A stretch of 64,000 nt of DNA, from positions 213,015 to 277,014 of the forward strand of contig QAOA01006992.1 in assembly GCA_003255065.1 (NCBI GenBank). The letters are read 5' to 3'. This document shows, in pieces, positions 23,213-35,548 of the stretch; position 1 is the first letter of the stretch, and each line of letters opens with the position of its first letter. A model generated the notes under the pieces. That model had not been told where the DNA came from. It saw only the letters and a list, made by a program, of their open reading frames with translations, and did not search any database. Both the position numbers and the translations under genes were made by a program. This DNA is from Cercis canadensis (Eukaryota; Streptophyta; Magnoliopsida; Fabales; Fabaceae).

Positions 23213-24020
23213 TGCAAATATTTTTTTATGAAATTATTATTTTAGAAGATACTCATACACCTGTATATAATTTTTCATTATTCAGTTTGTTTAAGTAAAT
23301 GATCTTTATCATTTAAGATAAAAAGAAGAAGAAGAAGCCACTTTCTCTTTCTCTTTCTCTCTTTTGTTGNGAAGAAGAAGTCACTTTCTCTTTCTCTTTC
23401 TCTCTTTTGTTGCTGGGAACTTTCTTTCTCTCACTAAAAGGTTATTTTTCATTTGCTAATAATTTTCTGAAGTTGTATGCTAATTGCTAACTAGTTACAG
23501 TGTGTGTGTGTGTGTTAATTGGTGTACCAAATGAAAAGAAGATTGAAAACTATTTTTTAACTTCATTAAACAAAGGAAACATTGTCTCAGAAGTGGTGAT
23601 TAAGTATTTAATATTTATTACGGAAGTCTTGTGTTCAAATTTATTATGAATAGGTAAAGTGAGGTTTTAAAAAATAATAAACTACCTTCTATTATATAGT
23701 ATCTAATGTACCAAATAAAAAAAAAAAACATAGTAGCAATTTAGAAAATTAGTAAGTAGCTAGGCAAAACTTAGATCAAAATCATAGGCAAAATTAAATT
23801 TGCTAATTTAAGATATTAGAAAAATATGAATTCAAACCTAAAATTATATATATTCGACTTTTAAACTAACTATACTATTTTTTGTGTAATTTTACTTTGA
23901 ATTTGACTTTTTTGGGTGTGATTTTAACATAGCAGATTATCCTCTCTTTTTTTCTTGTGAGATAACTTCAATTAACTACTTTCTTACGCTAACCTGCAAG
24001 ATTCGAATCGAAATGCAACA
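23213..24020. repeat. Right copy of the local duplication, with the empty MULE site
   Basis: Collinear with 17645-18211 plus 19959-20335. At 23929-23945 it reads ACATAGCAGATTATCCT, uninterrupted, where the other copy has the 1.7-kb MULE flanked by CATATTATC. It includes a 42-bp direct repeat at 23328-23369 and 23371-23412 around a single N. Confidence 0.85.
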
Positions 24021-24208
24021 GTATTACACTTCCCATTTTAAACTTTTTTTTTCCCGTCTGGTTGACAAGTAAAATAGTACAAAAGATCACAAATTATTGG
24101 TCCTCCACTCCCTAACTACTACCATTAATTAAGGGCGTGTTGTAAACACAACCCCAATACATGCTCTAAGAAACTATATAACTAACCCCTTACCCTTTGA
24201 TCTTCAAG

Positions 24209-25573
24209 AGACTATGAACCTTTCTGGGGTTTTTAATTTAGCAGATTATGTACCTTGGCTTGGGGCATTTGATCGTTAGGTACCACTTTTTATGTTTTTA
24301 CTCGGTTCTTTATATATTTATATCAAAGAAATTAGAATCCTAGTTACCAAACGAGAAATAATAATTATATTTCAAACTTCAAGCTTGTTTAATTATAATA
24401 TTTTATTCCAATTATATTTTTGTTTGATTTTCCTATTTGACCACCCCTTTTCCAATTAGGGTTTGACACGTTGTCTAAAGAAAACTAGTGAAGCACTTGA
24501 TGAATTGTTAAGAGTGGATGATAGAGGAACATATACAAGCTCCTAGAGCCCTTGGGCACCATAAGGATTTTGTTGACACATTGCTTTCGTTGATGGACCA
24601 ACCCATACATCCTCAATCTCATGGTGAATAAACATGTACCCTGGATAGGACAAGCATCAAGGCCGTTCTACTAGATATGATTATTGGTATATCTGAAACA
24701 GCTTATGCTGCGATTGACTGGGCGAGTTCAGAACTTCTGCGGCATCCAAGGGTAATGAAAAATCTTCAAAATGAGTTGAAAAATGTAGTTGGAATGAAGA
24801 AAATGGTAGAGGAGACTCACTTAACAAAATTGAGTTACTTAGATATGGTTGTTAAAGAGACCTTAACGTTATACCTGTTGTACCACTATCGGCCCCTCAT
24901 GAATCTATGAAAGACATTGTGATTGAAGAATATTAGATTAAGAAGAAGTTGCGCATCATAATAAAACTCTGGCTGATAGAGCAAGATCCTAAGGTATGAT
25001 TAGATTGTTAGGAATGCACATGTGAGTAGCGTATAATATTTAAATTAACTTTAAACTCATGAGCTTAAGTTTTTATTAAGTCAAATTGACGCTTATTCAA
25101 ACTTAATATACCACACACTCACGAGCTCACATGACCATGCATTATCCCTAACAAAGATAATGCTGAAATGTTTTACCCAAAAAGATTCGTCTATAGCAAT
25201 GTTGATTTTAAAGGGCAAGACTTTCAGCTTATACCATTTGGATCTGGTTGTAGAAAGTGCCCCGGGATGCTATTGGGATTGACAACAGTTAAATTTGTTC
25301 TGGCACAATTTGCATTACTTTAACTGGGAGCTTCCAAGTGGTATGCTTCGTGACATGAATGAGAAATTTGGGCTATCAATACCAAGAGCTAAGCATTTGC
25401 TTGCCATAACAACTTGCCGGTTACTTCATGAAAGGCTAATGAATCAAACTAAACTGTATGATTCGAATCAAACTAAACTGTATGATTCGGATAGGCAATC
25501 AACAGATGGCCAAAAAGTTGAAAAAATAAGCAGAAAGAAAGAAATTTATGTGCCCCTGCTTCCCGCTGTTTGA
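24209..25573 (+). pseudogene. CYP736A-type P450 pseudogene
   Basis: Only the last about 20 codons of exon 1 remain (NLSGVFNLADYVPWLGAFD, 24212-24277, followed by a TAG-like junction GTTAGGTACC). Exon 2 starts after an acceptor near 24460 (GLTRCLKKTSEALDE). Frameshifts and stops occur early in exon 2. The I-helix is altered (IGISETAY in place of AGAFETS). The proline-rich segment after KETL is garbled. A 148-bp insertion lies at 25006-25153. The haem loop is [12 protein letters not shown], with Arg replaced by Cys before KC, and a further shift follows. The tail contains a 24-bp tandem repeat (AATCAAACTAAACTGTATGA core) near 25442-25489. It is clearly non-functional. Confidence 0.92.
25006..25153. 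mobile_element. Short solo-LTR- or TRIM-like insertion
   Basis: 148 bp starting TGTTAGGAATGCACATGTGA and ending ATTATCCCTAACA, i.e. TG...CA ends with inverted TGTTAGG/CCTAACA, inserted in P450 exon 2. Flanks TAGAT and AAGAT would be a 5-bp target duplication with one mismatch. A MITE is the alternative, because the inverted similarity extends about 20 bp. An old fossil, no coding capacity. Confidence 0.55.
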
Positions 25574-26181
25574 TTATTGTAAATTACTGTGCTGTTGAAA
25601 GTACATCATATATGATATATCCTAGCCTAAGATTCTATATTCTGATCACTGCTACTTTTAAAGAATTTCTTAAAGTGACGTTGAAACAGTTAACCAGCGG
25701 CACTAATTGTTAGTTTCACAGAATGGTGTCCTGCTGCTAGTTCTGCTCCATTCTTGTCTAAAGTCCCACATGGAATTATAAAGAAGCAAAGCTCGCTCCA
25801 GCTATAAAATGAATCGACAGCTATTTTACCAACTATACATTTCTTGGTTTTTTTTGGCTAAGCTCAAGTGTATTATTTTTTGTTACTAGGTTAAAATTTG
25901 ATATTTGATACTAATAAAAATAAAGAAAAAAATCCTAAAAAGAAAAGAGGAAAGCCGTTGACATTTGGTCCGTAGTAGTTTGCTGACTTGGCTATGTCCA
26001 TCCTACATGTACATATGGAAGTTTTGTCGATCCTTCCCTCTTGCACAAATTTTCAACTCCTCAATTCTCACGGTGTTTCCGATTGACCCAGGCTGATGGC
26101 AGAGGCTTGATACTCTCCTCTTTGAGCATCTTCTCTGCAATCTTGTCCAATTTAGTTTAGCCCAATATTAGTGATACAGAG
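25574..26181. other. Intergenic, promoter region of the protease
   Basis: AT-rich spacer between the P450 array and the aspartic protease. No gene and no clear core promoter identified. Confidence 0.5.
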
Positions 26182-29100
26182 ATGGAAGCTGATCAATCTC
26201 AACCTCACATACAAGGTGTTGTCATAATTTCTCTTCCACCACCAGATAATCCCTCCAAAGGCAAAACCATCACCGCTTTTACCATCTCTGATTCTTCCCC
26301 AATCCCATCTCAAGATTTTGTTCAACCCCATGAACCACAATCCCATCACAACGCCCAAGATAGTAATCTTCCACTTCAATATTACCCACCAAATCCTCAG
26401 CTTCAATTTTCATTCAGGAGAGTCTTCCTCAGTAGTCCTATAAAGCTATTTTGCTTGTTTGGTATTTTCCTTTTTGGTGTTTTCCTATATGGTTCTGTTT
26501 CTTCAGAAACCCTTCGGGAATTGCGTGGTTCTGAGGATGACGATGGACCCGACTCATTTCTCTTCCCTTTGTATCCCAAATTGTGTTTCCATGGCCAGCA
26601 CGATGTTAAGCTTAGATTGGGCAAGTTTGTTGATGTACAGAAACAGAACTTGCTGAATCAAAGAACCACGAATATGGCTTCTAGAGTTGCGGCAGTTGAT
26701 TCATCCTCTGTTTTCCCTGTCAGGGGCAATGTTTATCCAGATGGGTATGCTAAAACTCGTTGCTTTGCTTGATTGAAATGTTAGATTTAGAAGTCAAACC
26801 CTGCGGAAAAAGAAAAAGGGAAAGATCACTTTTTTGGTGAATGTTGTGATTGTAGTTTTACTCTAGATGGGTGTATGCTATATATGACATTGTTCTTTTC
26901 TGCCTTTGGGCTACAGAACTTTTTTCCTTTCCTTTTTTCCCCCTTTTTAATAGTCAACAATGCCTTTACTTACAATTAATGCATTTCCTCAAAATGGTCT
27001 AATGTTCTTCTAAACTCCACCAAATGAGCCAGCTTCCTTATTATCTGATAAACTACAAATTACCACTTTGTAGTAATCCCATATTGCCTCTGCTGCGATA
27101 GGTATCAATAGAATATAGATTCTGAGTGATTGCTAAGCTAGATATTCCTTTCATGCAGGTTGTATTTCACAGAAGTATTTGTTGGAACTCCTCCAAAACG
27201 TTATTTTCTTGACATGGATACTGGGAGTGACTTAACGTGGATTCAGTGTGATGCTCCATGTAAAAGCTGTGCAAAGGTGAGGTCTGACTGTTAAGTGGGT
27301 TTCCAAAACTTTTTTATGCACATATGCTTTATCAATTCCCATCATTTAGGGGCATGTAGATTCCCAGTGTGTTTTTACCATCTCTGCATGCATAATCATA
27401 GAAAGATGCACTTCTATGTTTCAAGTTTTCAACCCAATTCCTACCCCTCCCCCTCTCTCTGGCTCTTCAAACAAATAAAGAAAAAGAAAAAGAAGGGAAA
27501 ATATTAAAAACAAAGAAAAAAGTCCCTCTCAGCAAGATGCATAATAGATATCATCAGACCATTAAGGGTATGAAATTTCAGCCTCTAAGTGGATTTTTGA
27601 GATAGGAAATAAATTGAGTTTTCTCAAAGAATGTAGTTGATTTAGGGAGCACACGTGTTGTACAAGCCAACAAGAGACAATATAGTACCACCTGCAGAAT
27701 CCCTTTGCAAGGAATTTCAGAAGAACCAGAAGGATGGATACTGTGAAAGTTGCCAACAATGTGACTATGAGATTGAATATGCAGATCATAGTTCCTCCTT
27801 GGGAGTCCTAATTAGAGATGAGCTTCATCTTCTGACCGCAAACGGATCCAAAACCAAGTTAAATTTTGCTTTTGGGTATGTCTTCCTTTTTTACCACCCT
27901 CTCATTTTGTTTCTGTTATATGTATGCTAATAAATTCCTGATCAATGCAATCTTTTTGTTGTAAGATGTGGGTATGATCAAGAAGGCCTACTTTTGAATG
28001 CTTTGGTGAAAACAGATGGAATCATGGGACTGAACAGGGGTAAAGTCAGCCTTCCTTTCCAGTTGGCAAGCAAAGGGCTTATTAAGAATGTAATTGGCCA
28101 TTGCCTGAGCAATCATGGAGTTGGGGGTGGATATATGTTCTTAGGTGATGATTTTGTGCCTTATTGGGGTATGGCTTGGGTACCCATGGTCAATACCCTT
28201 ACTATGTGAGTTTAATTTTCTGAATAGTGTTCGTAGGCCAGCTGCTTTTTCTCTCCTTTTTTTTTTTTTGAGTATATATACTGCAATTAATTTTATTTTT
28301 TTTCATTTCTAACCATCTTTCAATTTAGAGTGCCTGCTATTCCCTTATTCCGGTGTTTGTCCTGACTCTTCTTTAACTTTTACGTGGCATATATTCTGTA
28401 CAGAGATTTATACCAAACTGAGATTCTTGGAGTAAACTATGGAAACAGCCCTCTCAGTTTGGGTGGGCGCAATAAAGTAGGAAAGGTGTTTTTTGATAGT
28501 GGCAGTTCTTATACATATTTTGCAAACGAGGCTTATTTGAATCTTATTGCTTCTGTGAGTTCTTACATCTGCCCCATCTAGAATGATTTTGGAACTTTTC
28601 CTTTGAGTCCTCCATTGAACTCTGCAAATTCCATTAATTATATATGTCAATTTATGCAGCTTAAAGAAGTTTCTCGGTTGAGACTCATCCAAGATGATTC
28701 AGATACAACTTTGCCCATTTGTTGGCGAGCTGATTTCTTGATCAGGTATGAGAAGTTTTGTGGTTGCCTGCATTTTTGGGTCAGTTACAAGTTGATACCT
28801 CTTAGTAGACGACTTATTTTCTAAGAACCTCTTAACAAGGCACTATTTTCCATTCGTATTCTTTCTGTTTCTTAATTCTATAGAGGTTCACAATTCTTTG
28901 TCATGGCTTCTGCATTTTTATACCTAAGCCATCATGTTCATTCCATGAGAAAATTTGTGAATTAGTACTAATCTACCATTTTCAAATTCCTTCTTGTAAC
29001 TTTGACTTAATTTTTCTCACACATTCATCTTGGGCAGCATCTTAGGATTTTCAAGTTAAAAATAATCCTTTAGACATTTATATAAGTACTAACTTAAAAG

Positions 29101-31158
29101 TCTTGTTATCACTGGTATCCCTGATAATTAAATGATCATCTTTGCCATTGTTGCCAAAATATTTACATAATATGTTACGCGTGATTTAATCCATACTTGC
29201 TTATCAACTGTACTTGGTTATTTTTTCCCTTCAAATACACTTGCATTACAAATTAGGCAATACTCCAACTGAGATTTAAATTTAACTTAAAATTCTTCCT
29301 TCCACATATATGTGGCAGGATGTTTTTCTCAATCTCCCAATTAACTAAGATGTCTTTATATCCATTCATGTTTAAAATTTCAAAATGAATAACCAAAACA
29401 TTATGAGTCTTTTGTCAATTGTCATAAATTAATTTGCTAACAATTTTATACCAAACACAAAGGGATCGGTGGAAATAGTTAAATTTGAGATTGCTTTCTA
29501 AATAATAAATCTATATTTTCTTGCATCTGTGTGACCTTAGTTTAGAGCATTTCAAATCACGATGGCATGGACTGTTCTAAAATTCATGTTACATGCATGC
29601 AGATCTATCAAAGATGTCAAGCATATTTTCAAGACTTTGACCCTTAGGTTTGGAAGTAAATGGTGGATTTTGTCCACAATGTTTCAGATACCTCCAGAGG
29701 GTTACCTGATCATTAGTGTAACATTCTCTTTCTCATACAACTTTAACTCCTAAACCATTTTGTTCTTGTTAGATCTTTAATAAACTCCAATGCTGCAGAA
29801 AAAAGGCAATGTGTGCTTGGCTATCCTTGACGGCACCAGCGTACATGATGGATCCTCAATTATACTTGGAGGTACTCTCACCCTTAGAGAATGGGCGGGG
29901 CCATTGGCACTCCCGTTTGTCTATTCACACTCATTCCTAATTACTTTTTAGGGGTAGTGTTACATCATCCCCTTCATTGAGAGGGTTTTGGTAGAATTCA
30001 CATATTGAAATTGGTGTTATCGCAAAGATCTTGAAAAAATGAGTCATCCAATATGAGTCAAAACAAATAGTTTTTTTTTTTTTTTTGTAGAATGCATAAC
30101 CAAAGCAATACAAGAAAAGTGGCAAAAAGAAAAACGCAAAATAATGATTTTCTTTAACACAATTAGCATGACTCAATTTTTCGAAATATTTGCAATGACA
30201 CTAATTTAAAAAAGTGAAAACCTCTCAATGAGAGGGGTAGTGCTACCCCCAAGTTAGCTTAGCAAACCCCTTACTTTTTATTTGAATTCTCTAAAATGTC
30301 CTTAACTTAATGGTTTCCTTTTCCAAATCAGCTTACCCTAATTAACTCTTAATTGTCTATTTACCCTTCTACTTAATTAGTCCTAGCTAGATACTCGCTC
30401 TCTCTCCTCCGATCAGCACATAGTGAAGGTGGAAGCATTTCTCTTTCCGTAGTCACTGAAAAACTGTACCTTTGCCTCTCTAAAATATGCACAATGGATG
30501 CTTGATTAATTTGGTGCAGGAAAACTTATGCTATCAATGGAAGTAAATGGTGGAGAATGATAGCGCATATGCATAAAAAAGAAATATTCTTCTTATATGA
30601 TTTTTTTTTTGAAGAAAAAACTATAAGCACTTAGTGATTAAATATATTGATTAATTATGACCTTTTCAATTAACGTTTCAGAATTAAATAAGAATCTAAA
30701 TTGATAATGAGGAGTATGGAGTTTGACTTTCACCTTGATTTGGAAAAGAAAACTATGAATCACTCATATATTCTCAGTTCTGAAATCTCTCACTCTCTCC
30801 TCTTTTTTTTTTCTTCCTTGTTTTCTTTGGGTAAGAGATCTTAGAACATGAAACACTTGCAAGTAGATAGCAGTTGGTCATGATGCTATTAGCATAATTA
30901 CGTTTTTTTATTATCCTTTCTCTCTTTCTTTAAACGCTCCCATCCTTGGTTCCTGCAATCATCTTAAGAGAAGATACATTACCTGCTATTTATTTGTATT
31001 GATTGGTGATAAATTTGACCTTTGCAGACATCTCATTGCGAGGATATTTGGTGGTCTATGACAATGTGAACCACAGAATTGGTTGGGAACAATCAAACTG
31101 CGTCATGCCAGGAAGAGTGAAGAAGTCTCACAATTTCTTAACGGATAGCATGCTATAA
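26182..31158 (+). CDS. APCB1: Membrane-anchored A1 aspartic protease (APCB1-like), nine exons
   Basis: Exons: 26182-26744, 27159-27276, 27646-27875, 27966-28205, 28404-28554, 28660-28745, 29603-29717, 29799-29871, 31028-31158. All have GT-AG borders and consistent phases, giving 568 residues. A cytosolic N-terminus (SLPPPDNPSKGKTITAFT) precedes one membrane segment (about 86-105). The protease core has both catalytic aspartates, DTGS (Asp208) and DSGSS (Asp415), plus the plant-specific Cys-rich insert CESCQQCDYEIEYAD. The closest relative I recall is Arabidopsis At1g49050 (APCB1), which cleaves the co-chaperone BAG6 in immunity-linked autophagy. Orthology is inferred from overall layout and from shared blocks such as YLDM/FLDMDTGSDLTWIQCDAPC. 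Intron 8 (1.16 kb) contains a MITE. Confidence 0.9.
29951..30270. mobile_element. MITE in intron 8 of the aspartic protease
   Basis: A 320-bp element between exact 10-bp repeats TTACTTTTTA (29941-29950 and 30271-30280). The left end is GGGGTAGTGTTACATCATCC and a CATTGAGAGGGTTTT block; the right side holds the inverse (AAAACCTCTCAATGAGAGGG, then GTAGTGCTACCCCC) and ends AAACCCC. The duplication length suggests a MULE-type element, though the outermost 19 bp on the right are not matched on the left. It is removed with the intron. Confidence 0.7.
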
Positions 31159-31904
31159 ACTATTCCCTCAGATACTGATGGCATTTGGCTAGATGCCATT
31201 ACACAGCTTATGTACAAATCTGTCACCATGATATATTGATTCCTAGACCAACAATTAATAAAAATCAGCATGCATTTTAAGTAGGAACTAGGAAGTAGCA
31301 AATCATCAAGACATTTTGAGTGTCCCTGATGACATGACATGCAGATATTTGTTAATTGACTTCAATGCCAGTTATATAAGAAATAGGAAAAAGCAATATC
31401 GAGTAAGAGGTGCTAGTGCGTAAAATATTCAAACCCTTTTGAAAAGAGATTGACGTGTGAAAGTTACTCGCACCAATCAATGCCCGGATTTCATGGCAAA
31501 ATGTGGAGCTCAACTTACTCCTTCTACAAAGATATCGTATGCTATTTTGGCAGATAATACGAGAGTTATGTTTAATAAAGTTTTAATTTTCTTTTCTTTT
31601 TTTCACTTTTGCACCAAAAGAATACTTATAGTATCAAGTATTAAATTTTTTTGGACGTTTCTAGAACATAGTATATCTTCGAGGATCCTAGAATTATCCA
31701 TATTTTTTAAGTTGACAATTTATTTATTTATTTTCTTGAAATTTGAATGAATAAAACATAAAAATAAAAATATATTTTTTTCAACTTTATTTTTGTAAAA
31801 TTATCAGAACAGAGTGAGAGCACGAGTAGTTTAGTTTGCTAATATTTAGAGTGTCCACGACATAGCAATTAGCATTGTGCTTGTGTGGGATAAAACTACT
31901 CTCC
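31159..31904. other. Intergenic, between protease and LDL1
   Basis: AT-rich spacer. The only sizeable open frame (31457-31750) is AT-driven and matches nothing I know. It includes the LDL1 promoter, with no distinctive motif seen. Confidence 0.5.
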
Positions 31905-34436
31905 ATGGAAATAACGACGGACCTTCCCCTGGAGCAGTCAGATAACCCAGAGGCCTCCAATGACTCTTCGCCGGTAAACGACGTAGCACTCTTCCCAGTC
32001 TCCTCCGAAATCCCACTTCACGATCTCCAAAATTCACCGGAAAACCATGAAACCAACTCACCGGAAGACCAATCTTCTGTCCCTAAGGAAACGACACCGG
32101 AGGCTCCCGTTTTGGACTCTCCAGACGACTCCTCTGAACCCGTTCCTGAAAACCCTATCGGTGAACAGCTGCAAAATCGAAGCCGGGTCGAAGCCGGTCC
32201 ATCGGAGCCCGGACCCCTACCCAGGAAACGGCGGCGGCGGAAGAAGTTCTTCACTGAGATTAACGGCAACACATCACTCGCCAAGAACCGGCGATCTGAC
32301 GTCGCCAAAGACTGCGACGTAGAAGCCCTGATAGCAATTTCAGTGGGTTTTCCAGTGGATTCGCTCACCGAGGAAGAAATCGAAGCCAACGTGGTGTCCA
32401 CCATTGGTGGCGCCGAACAAGCAAACTACATCGTGGTCAGGAACCACATTCTGGCTCGATGGAGATCGAATGTGTTGGTCTGGCTAACCCATGACCATGC
32501 CTTGCAATCCATTCGGTCGGAACACAAAGGGCTGGTTGCCTCTGCTTACCGGTTTCTCGTGGAGCATGGTTACATTAACTTTGGGCTCGCGCCAGCAGTG
32601 AAAGAAGCAAAGTTGAGGTCTTTTGATGGGGTTGAGAAGGGGAATGTGATAATTGTGGGGGCAGGGCTTGCGGGGTTGGTAGCTGCGAGACAGTTGGTGT
32701 TCATGGGATTCAAAGTTGTGGTTTTGGAAGGAAGGAGCCGTCCTGGTGGGCGTGTGAAGACGAGGAAGATGAAGGGTGACGGAGTTGTAGCTGCAGCAGA
32801 CCTTGGTGGAAGTGTCCTCACTGGAATTAATGGTAACCCACTTGGGGTTCTTGCAAGGCAATTAGGATTGCCACTCCATAAGGTGAGAGACATATGCCCT
32901 CTTTATCTACCTGATGGGAAGGCTGTGAATTCTGAAATTGATTCCGGGATAGAGGTTTCTTTTAATAAGTTGTTAGAAAGAGTTTGTAAACTTAGGCAGG
33001 CAATGATAGAGGAAGTTAAATCCGTGGATGTTTCATTAGGGACAGCACTTGAAGCTTTCAGGCGTGTCTATAAGGTTGCTGAGGACCCTCAAGAGCGTAT
33101 GCTATTAAATTGGCATCTTGCTAATTTAGAATATGCAAATGCTTCTTTAATGTCTAATTTATCCATGGCTTATTGGGATCAGGATGATCCATATGAGATG
33201 GGTGGTGATCATTGTTTTATTCCTGGAGGCAACGAGTTATTTGTCCGTGCCCTTGCGGAGGATCTTCCAATTTTCTATGGCAGGATTGTGGAGAGTATTA
33301 GGTATGGAATTGATGGGGTTTTGGTTTATGCTAATGGGCAGGAGTTCCGTGGGGATATGGTCCTTTGCACTGTTCCATTAGGTGTGCTTAAGAAGGGATC
33401 CATAGAATTTGTCCCTGAACTTCCTCAGAGAAAGAAAGATGCAATTCATAAATTGGGGTTTGGGTTGCTAAATAAGGTTGCAATGTTGTTCCCATACAAT
33501 TTCTGGGGTGGAAACATTGATACATTTGGTCATTTGACTGAAGACTTGAGTATGAGGGGTGAGTTTTTTCTATTCTACAGCTACTCCTCTGTGTCCGGAG
33601 GTCCACTTCTTGTTGCTCTTGTTGCTGGGGATGCTGCAATTAGGTTTGAGATGATGTCACCTGCAGAGTCTGTGAGAAGGGTAATGGACATTTTAAAAGA
33701 TATTTTTAATCCGAAGGGAATTGCTGTGCCGGATCCTGTTCAGGCTGTCTGCACTCGCTGGGGAAAGGATCACTTTACCTATGGATCTTACTCTTATGTT
33801 GCTGTTGGATCTTCCGGTGATGATTATGATATCCTTGCAGAGAGTGTCGCAGATGGTAGAGTTTTCTTTGCTGGAGAAGCGACTAGTAAACATTATCCTG
33901 CTACAATGCATGGAGCTTTTCTTAGTGGAATGAGAGAGGCTGCAAACATGTTGAGAGTGGCCAAGAGAAGGTCCTTAATTCCAGCTGAAAATATGAAAAA
34001 TGTAACCCAGGAGAATGATGATTTGAACAAATTATTTGGGAACCCTGACCTGACATTTGGGCACTTCTCTGTTTTGTTTGATCCAGGGTTGAATGATCTT
34101 GATTCTAGTTCATTATTGAGGGTAAAATTTGGAGGAGCATTCTTGGATTCTGGCTGCCTTTGTCTTTATGCTTTCGTTTCAAAGAAGCAGGCCATTGAGC
34201 TGAGTGAGGTGGAGGGAGAAGAGAACAGGATAAGAATGTTAAACCACAATTTTGGGGTGAATTTGGTTGGCAGGAAGGGTTTAAGTAGTGCTGCAGAATC
34301 TCTTATTACCAATATAAAAGTGGCTACATCCAAACTTAATGAAGCAGAGAATAATGCTATGGACAAGAAGGAAAGTCTTAATAACATGGAGAATAGAACA
34401 TCTTGTCAATTGTATCCGACTTCTCTTTTCTGTTAG
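31905..34436 (+). CDS. LDL1: LSD1-type histone demethylase (LDL1), intronless
   Basis: A single open frame of 843 residues from the ATG at 31905 (the frame extends upstream only through TTG/GTG codons). Order: acidic Ser/Pro-rich N-terminus, basic nuclear-localisation stretch PRKRRRRKK (106-114), SWIRM domain (about 139-240), FAD-binding motif VIIVGAGLAGLVAARQL with GxGxxG at 252-257, and the amine-oxidase fold with the C-terminal FAD loop VFFAGEATSKHYPATMHGA. LDL1 removes mono- and dimethyl groups from H3K4 using FAD and in Arabidopsis helps repress FLC and other loci. Length (Arabidopsis about 844), the lack of introns and the absence of the animal tower insert all fit. The C-terminal tail after residue 690 is less conserved. 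Confidence 0.95.
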   Translation: MEITTDLPLEQSDNPEASNDSSPVNDVALFPVSSEIPLHDLQNSPENHETNSPEDQSSVPKETTPEAPVLDSPDDSSEPVPENPIGEQLQNRSRVEAGPSEPGPLPRKRRRRKKFFTEINGNTSLAKNRRSDVAKDCDVEALIAISVGFPVDSLTEEEIEANVVSTIGGAEQANYIVVRNHILARWRSNVLVWLTHDHALQSIRSEHKGLVASAYRFLVEHGYINFGLAPAVKEAKLRSFDGVEKGNVIIVGAGLAGLVAARQLVFMGFKVVVLEGRSRPGGRVKTRKMKGDGVVAAADLGGSVLTGINGNPLGVLARQLGLPLHKVRDICPLYLPDGKAVNSEIDSGIEVSFNKLLERVCKLRQAMIEEVKSVDVSLGTALEAFRRVYKVAEDPQERMLLNWHLANLEYANASLMSNLSMAYWDQDDPYEMGGDHCFIPGGNELFVRALAEDLPIFYGRIVESIRYGIDGVLVYANGQEFRGDMVLCTVPLGVLKKGSIEFVPELPQRKKDAIHKLGFGLLNKVAMLFPYNFWGGNIDTFGHLTEDLSMRGEFFLFYSYSSVSGGPLLVALVAGDAAIRFEMMSPAESVRRVMDILKDIFNPKGIAVPDPVQAVCTRWGKDHFTYGSYSYVAVGSSGDDYDILAESVADGRVFFAGEATSKHYPATMHGAFLSGMREAANMLRVAKRRSLIPAENMKNVTQENDDLNKLFGNPDLTFGHFSVLFDPGLNDLDSSSLLRVKFGGAFLDSGCLCLYAFVSKKQAIELSEVEGEENRIRMLNHNFGVNLVGRKGLSSAAESLITNIKVATSKLNEAENNAMDKKESLNNMENRTSCQLYPTSLFC

Positions 34437-34500
34437 ATCTAATGAATTTCTGGCCATTTTTTCCCTCCTTGTTAACACCACCACCACCAGCAGCCCAGCC

Positions 34501-34534
<34 letters not shown>

Positions 34535-34723
34535 NGCGCATGATGTCATATAATGAATTTATGTTACCTTGCCACCACTGAATTGGCTTTTGTACAATTA
34601 TCTAAATATGAAGGCAAAAGTTTTTCTTTGCTAGGCTGGCTATCGAGATTCCTCAAGAATTGGTTATCATTAGTGCGATGTCTGAAGTGTATATATAAGA
34701 AAATTGTTAAAACAATTTACTTT

Positions 34724-34754
<31 letters not shown>

Positions 34755-35548
34755 AAGAAAAAAGAATTTAAAAAACTTTTCTGTTTCTAACTTCTCTTTA
34801 ATTATTTTATTGTCGTAACACTTTTCTATTAATAGAAGAAGGAATAAAACTTTAAACCATTTGAATTTTTCAAACTACTGCTTGTAAACATTTCACTTCA
34901 GTATCAGAACACATACGTCATCTAAATAGACACTGAGAAAGGAATTGTTTTAGCCGGGTATTTAAGTTGTAATTTATTTATTCATTCATTCACTTTCCCT
35001 TTGCATGGTATGACTGATGATAATTCCACTGCCGGGGCCCTCAGTTCACCTTATCTTCCTCTTGCACTGTTTATTGTTATCAACAACTGAATAAATCTGA
35101 TCCTTGCACTTATGCGAGGATTTGAACAATTACTTCATGCCCTATTAGAGTTTATTTCCGTAGTCATTTTCTTTTGGAATTGTTCAAAGCACATCTCTTT
35201 AAACAGGCATACAAGCACCAGAGTTTATTAACGTACTGCAACTTCTAAGAATATTCGGAGCGTTTTATAAGCATTGCTAAATCACAGATTAATAGAAAAT
35301 TCACATTAATTTTACATGATAATAACATGATAGCATTAATGTGGTGGTATGTCAAAACCCATTCACTTCTGGATAATTTTTCACTGCTACAAAGAAGAAA
35401 CTGGTATAGCTTTCAGGAAGAAATGAAAGAAAACTAGGAACTCAATAAAGATATGAGATACAACGGGAAAGGCAGATTGACTTGATTCCAATTACACAAG
35501 AAACAGGTGAAATCAAGAAAAATTAATTAGTAACAATAGCAGATTGAT
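34437..35548. other. Convergent intergenic region with poly-C and TA tracts
   Basis: 3' flanks of LDL1 (plus) and PP2AA (minus). A run of more than 30 C at 34501-34534 ends in an N, and a (TA)n tract lies near 34725-34748. The C run length is likely unreliable. No gene. Confidence 0.6.

Noticed and set aside
34281-34581. Gly-rich or Pro-rich frames near the end of LDL1
   Set aside because: Produced by the poly-C run and its N; overlap the true LDL1 frame.
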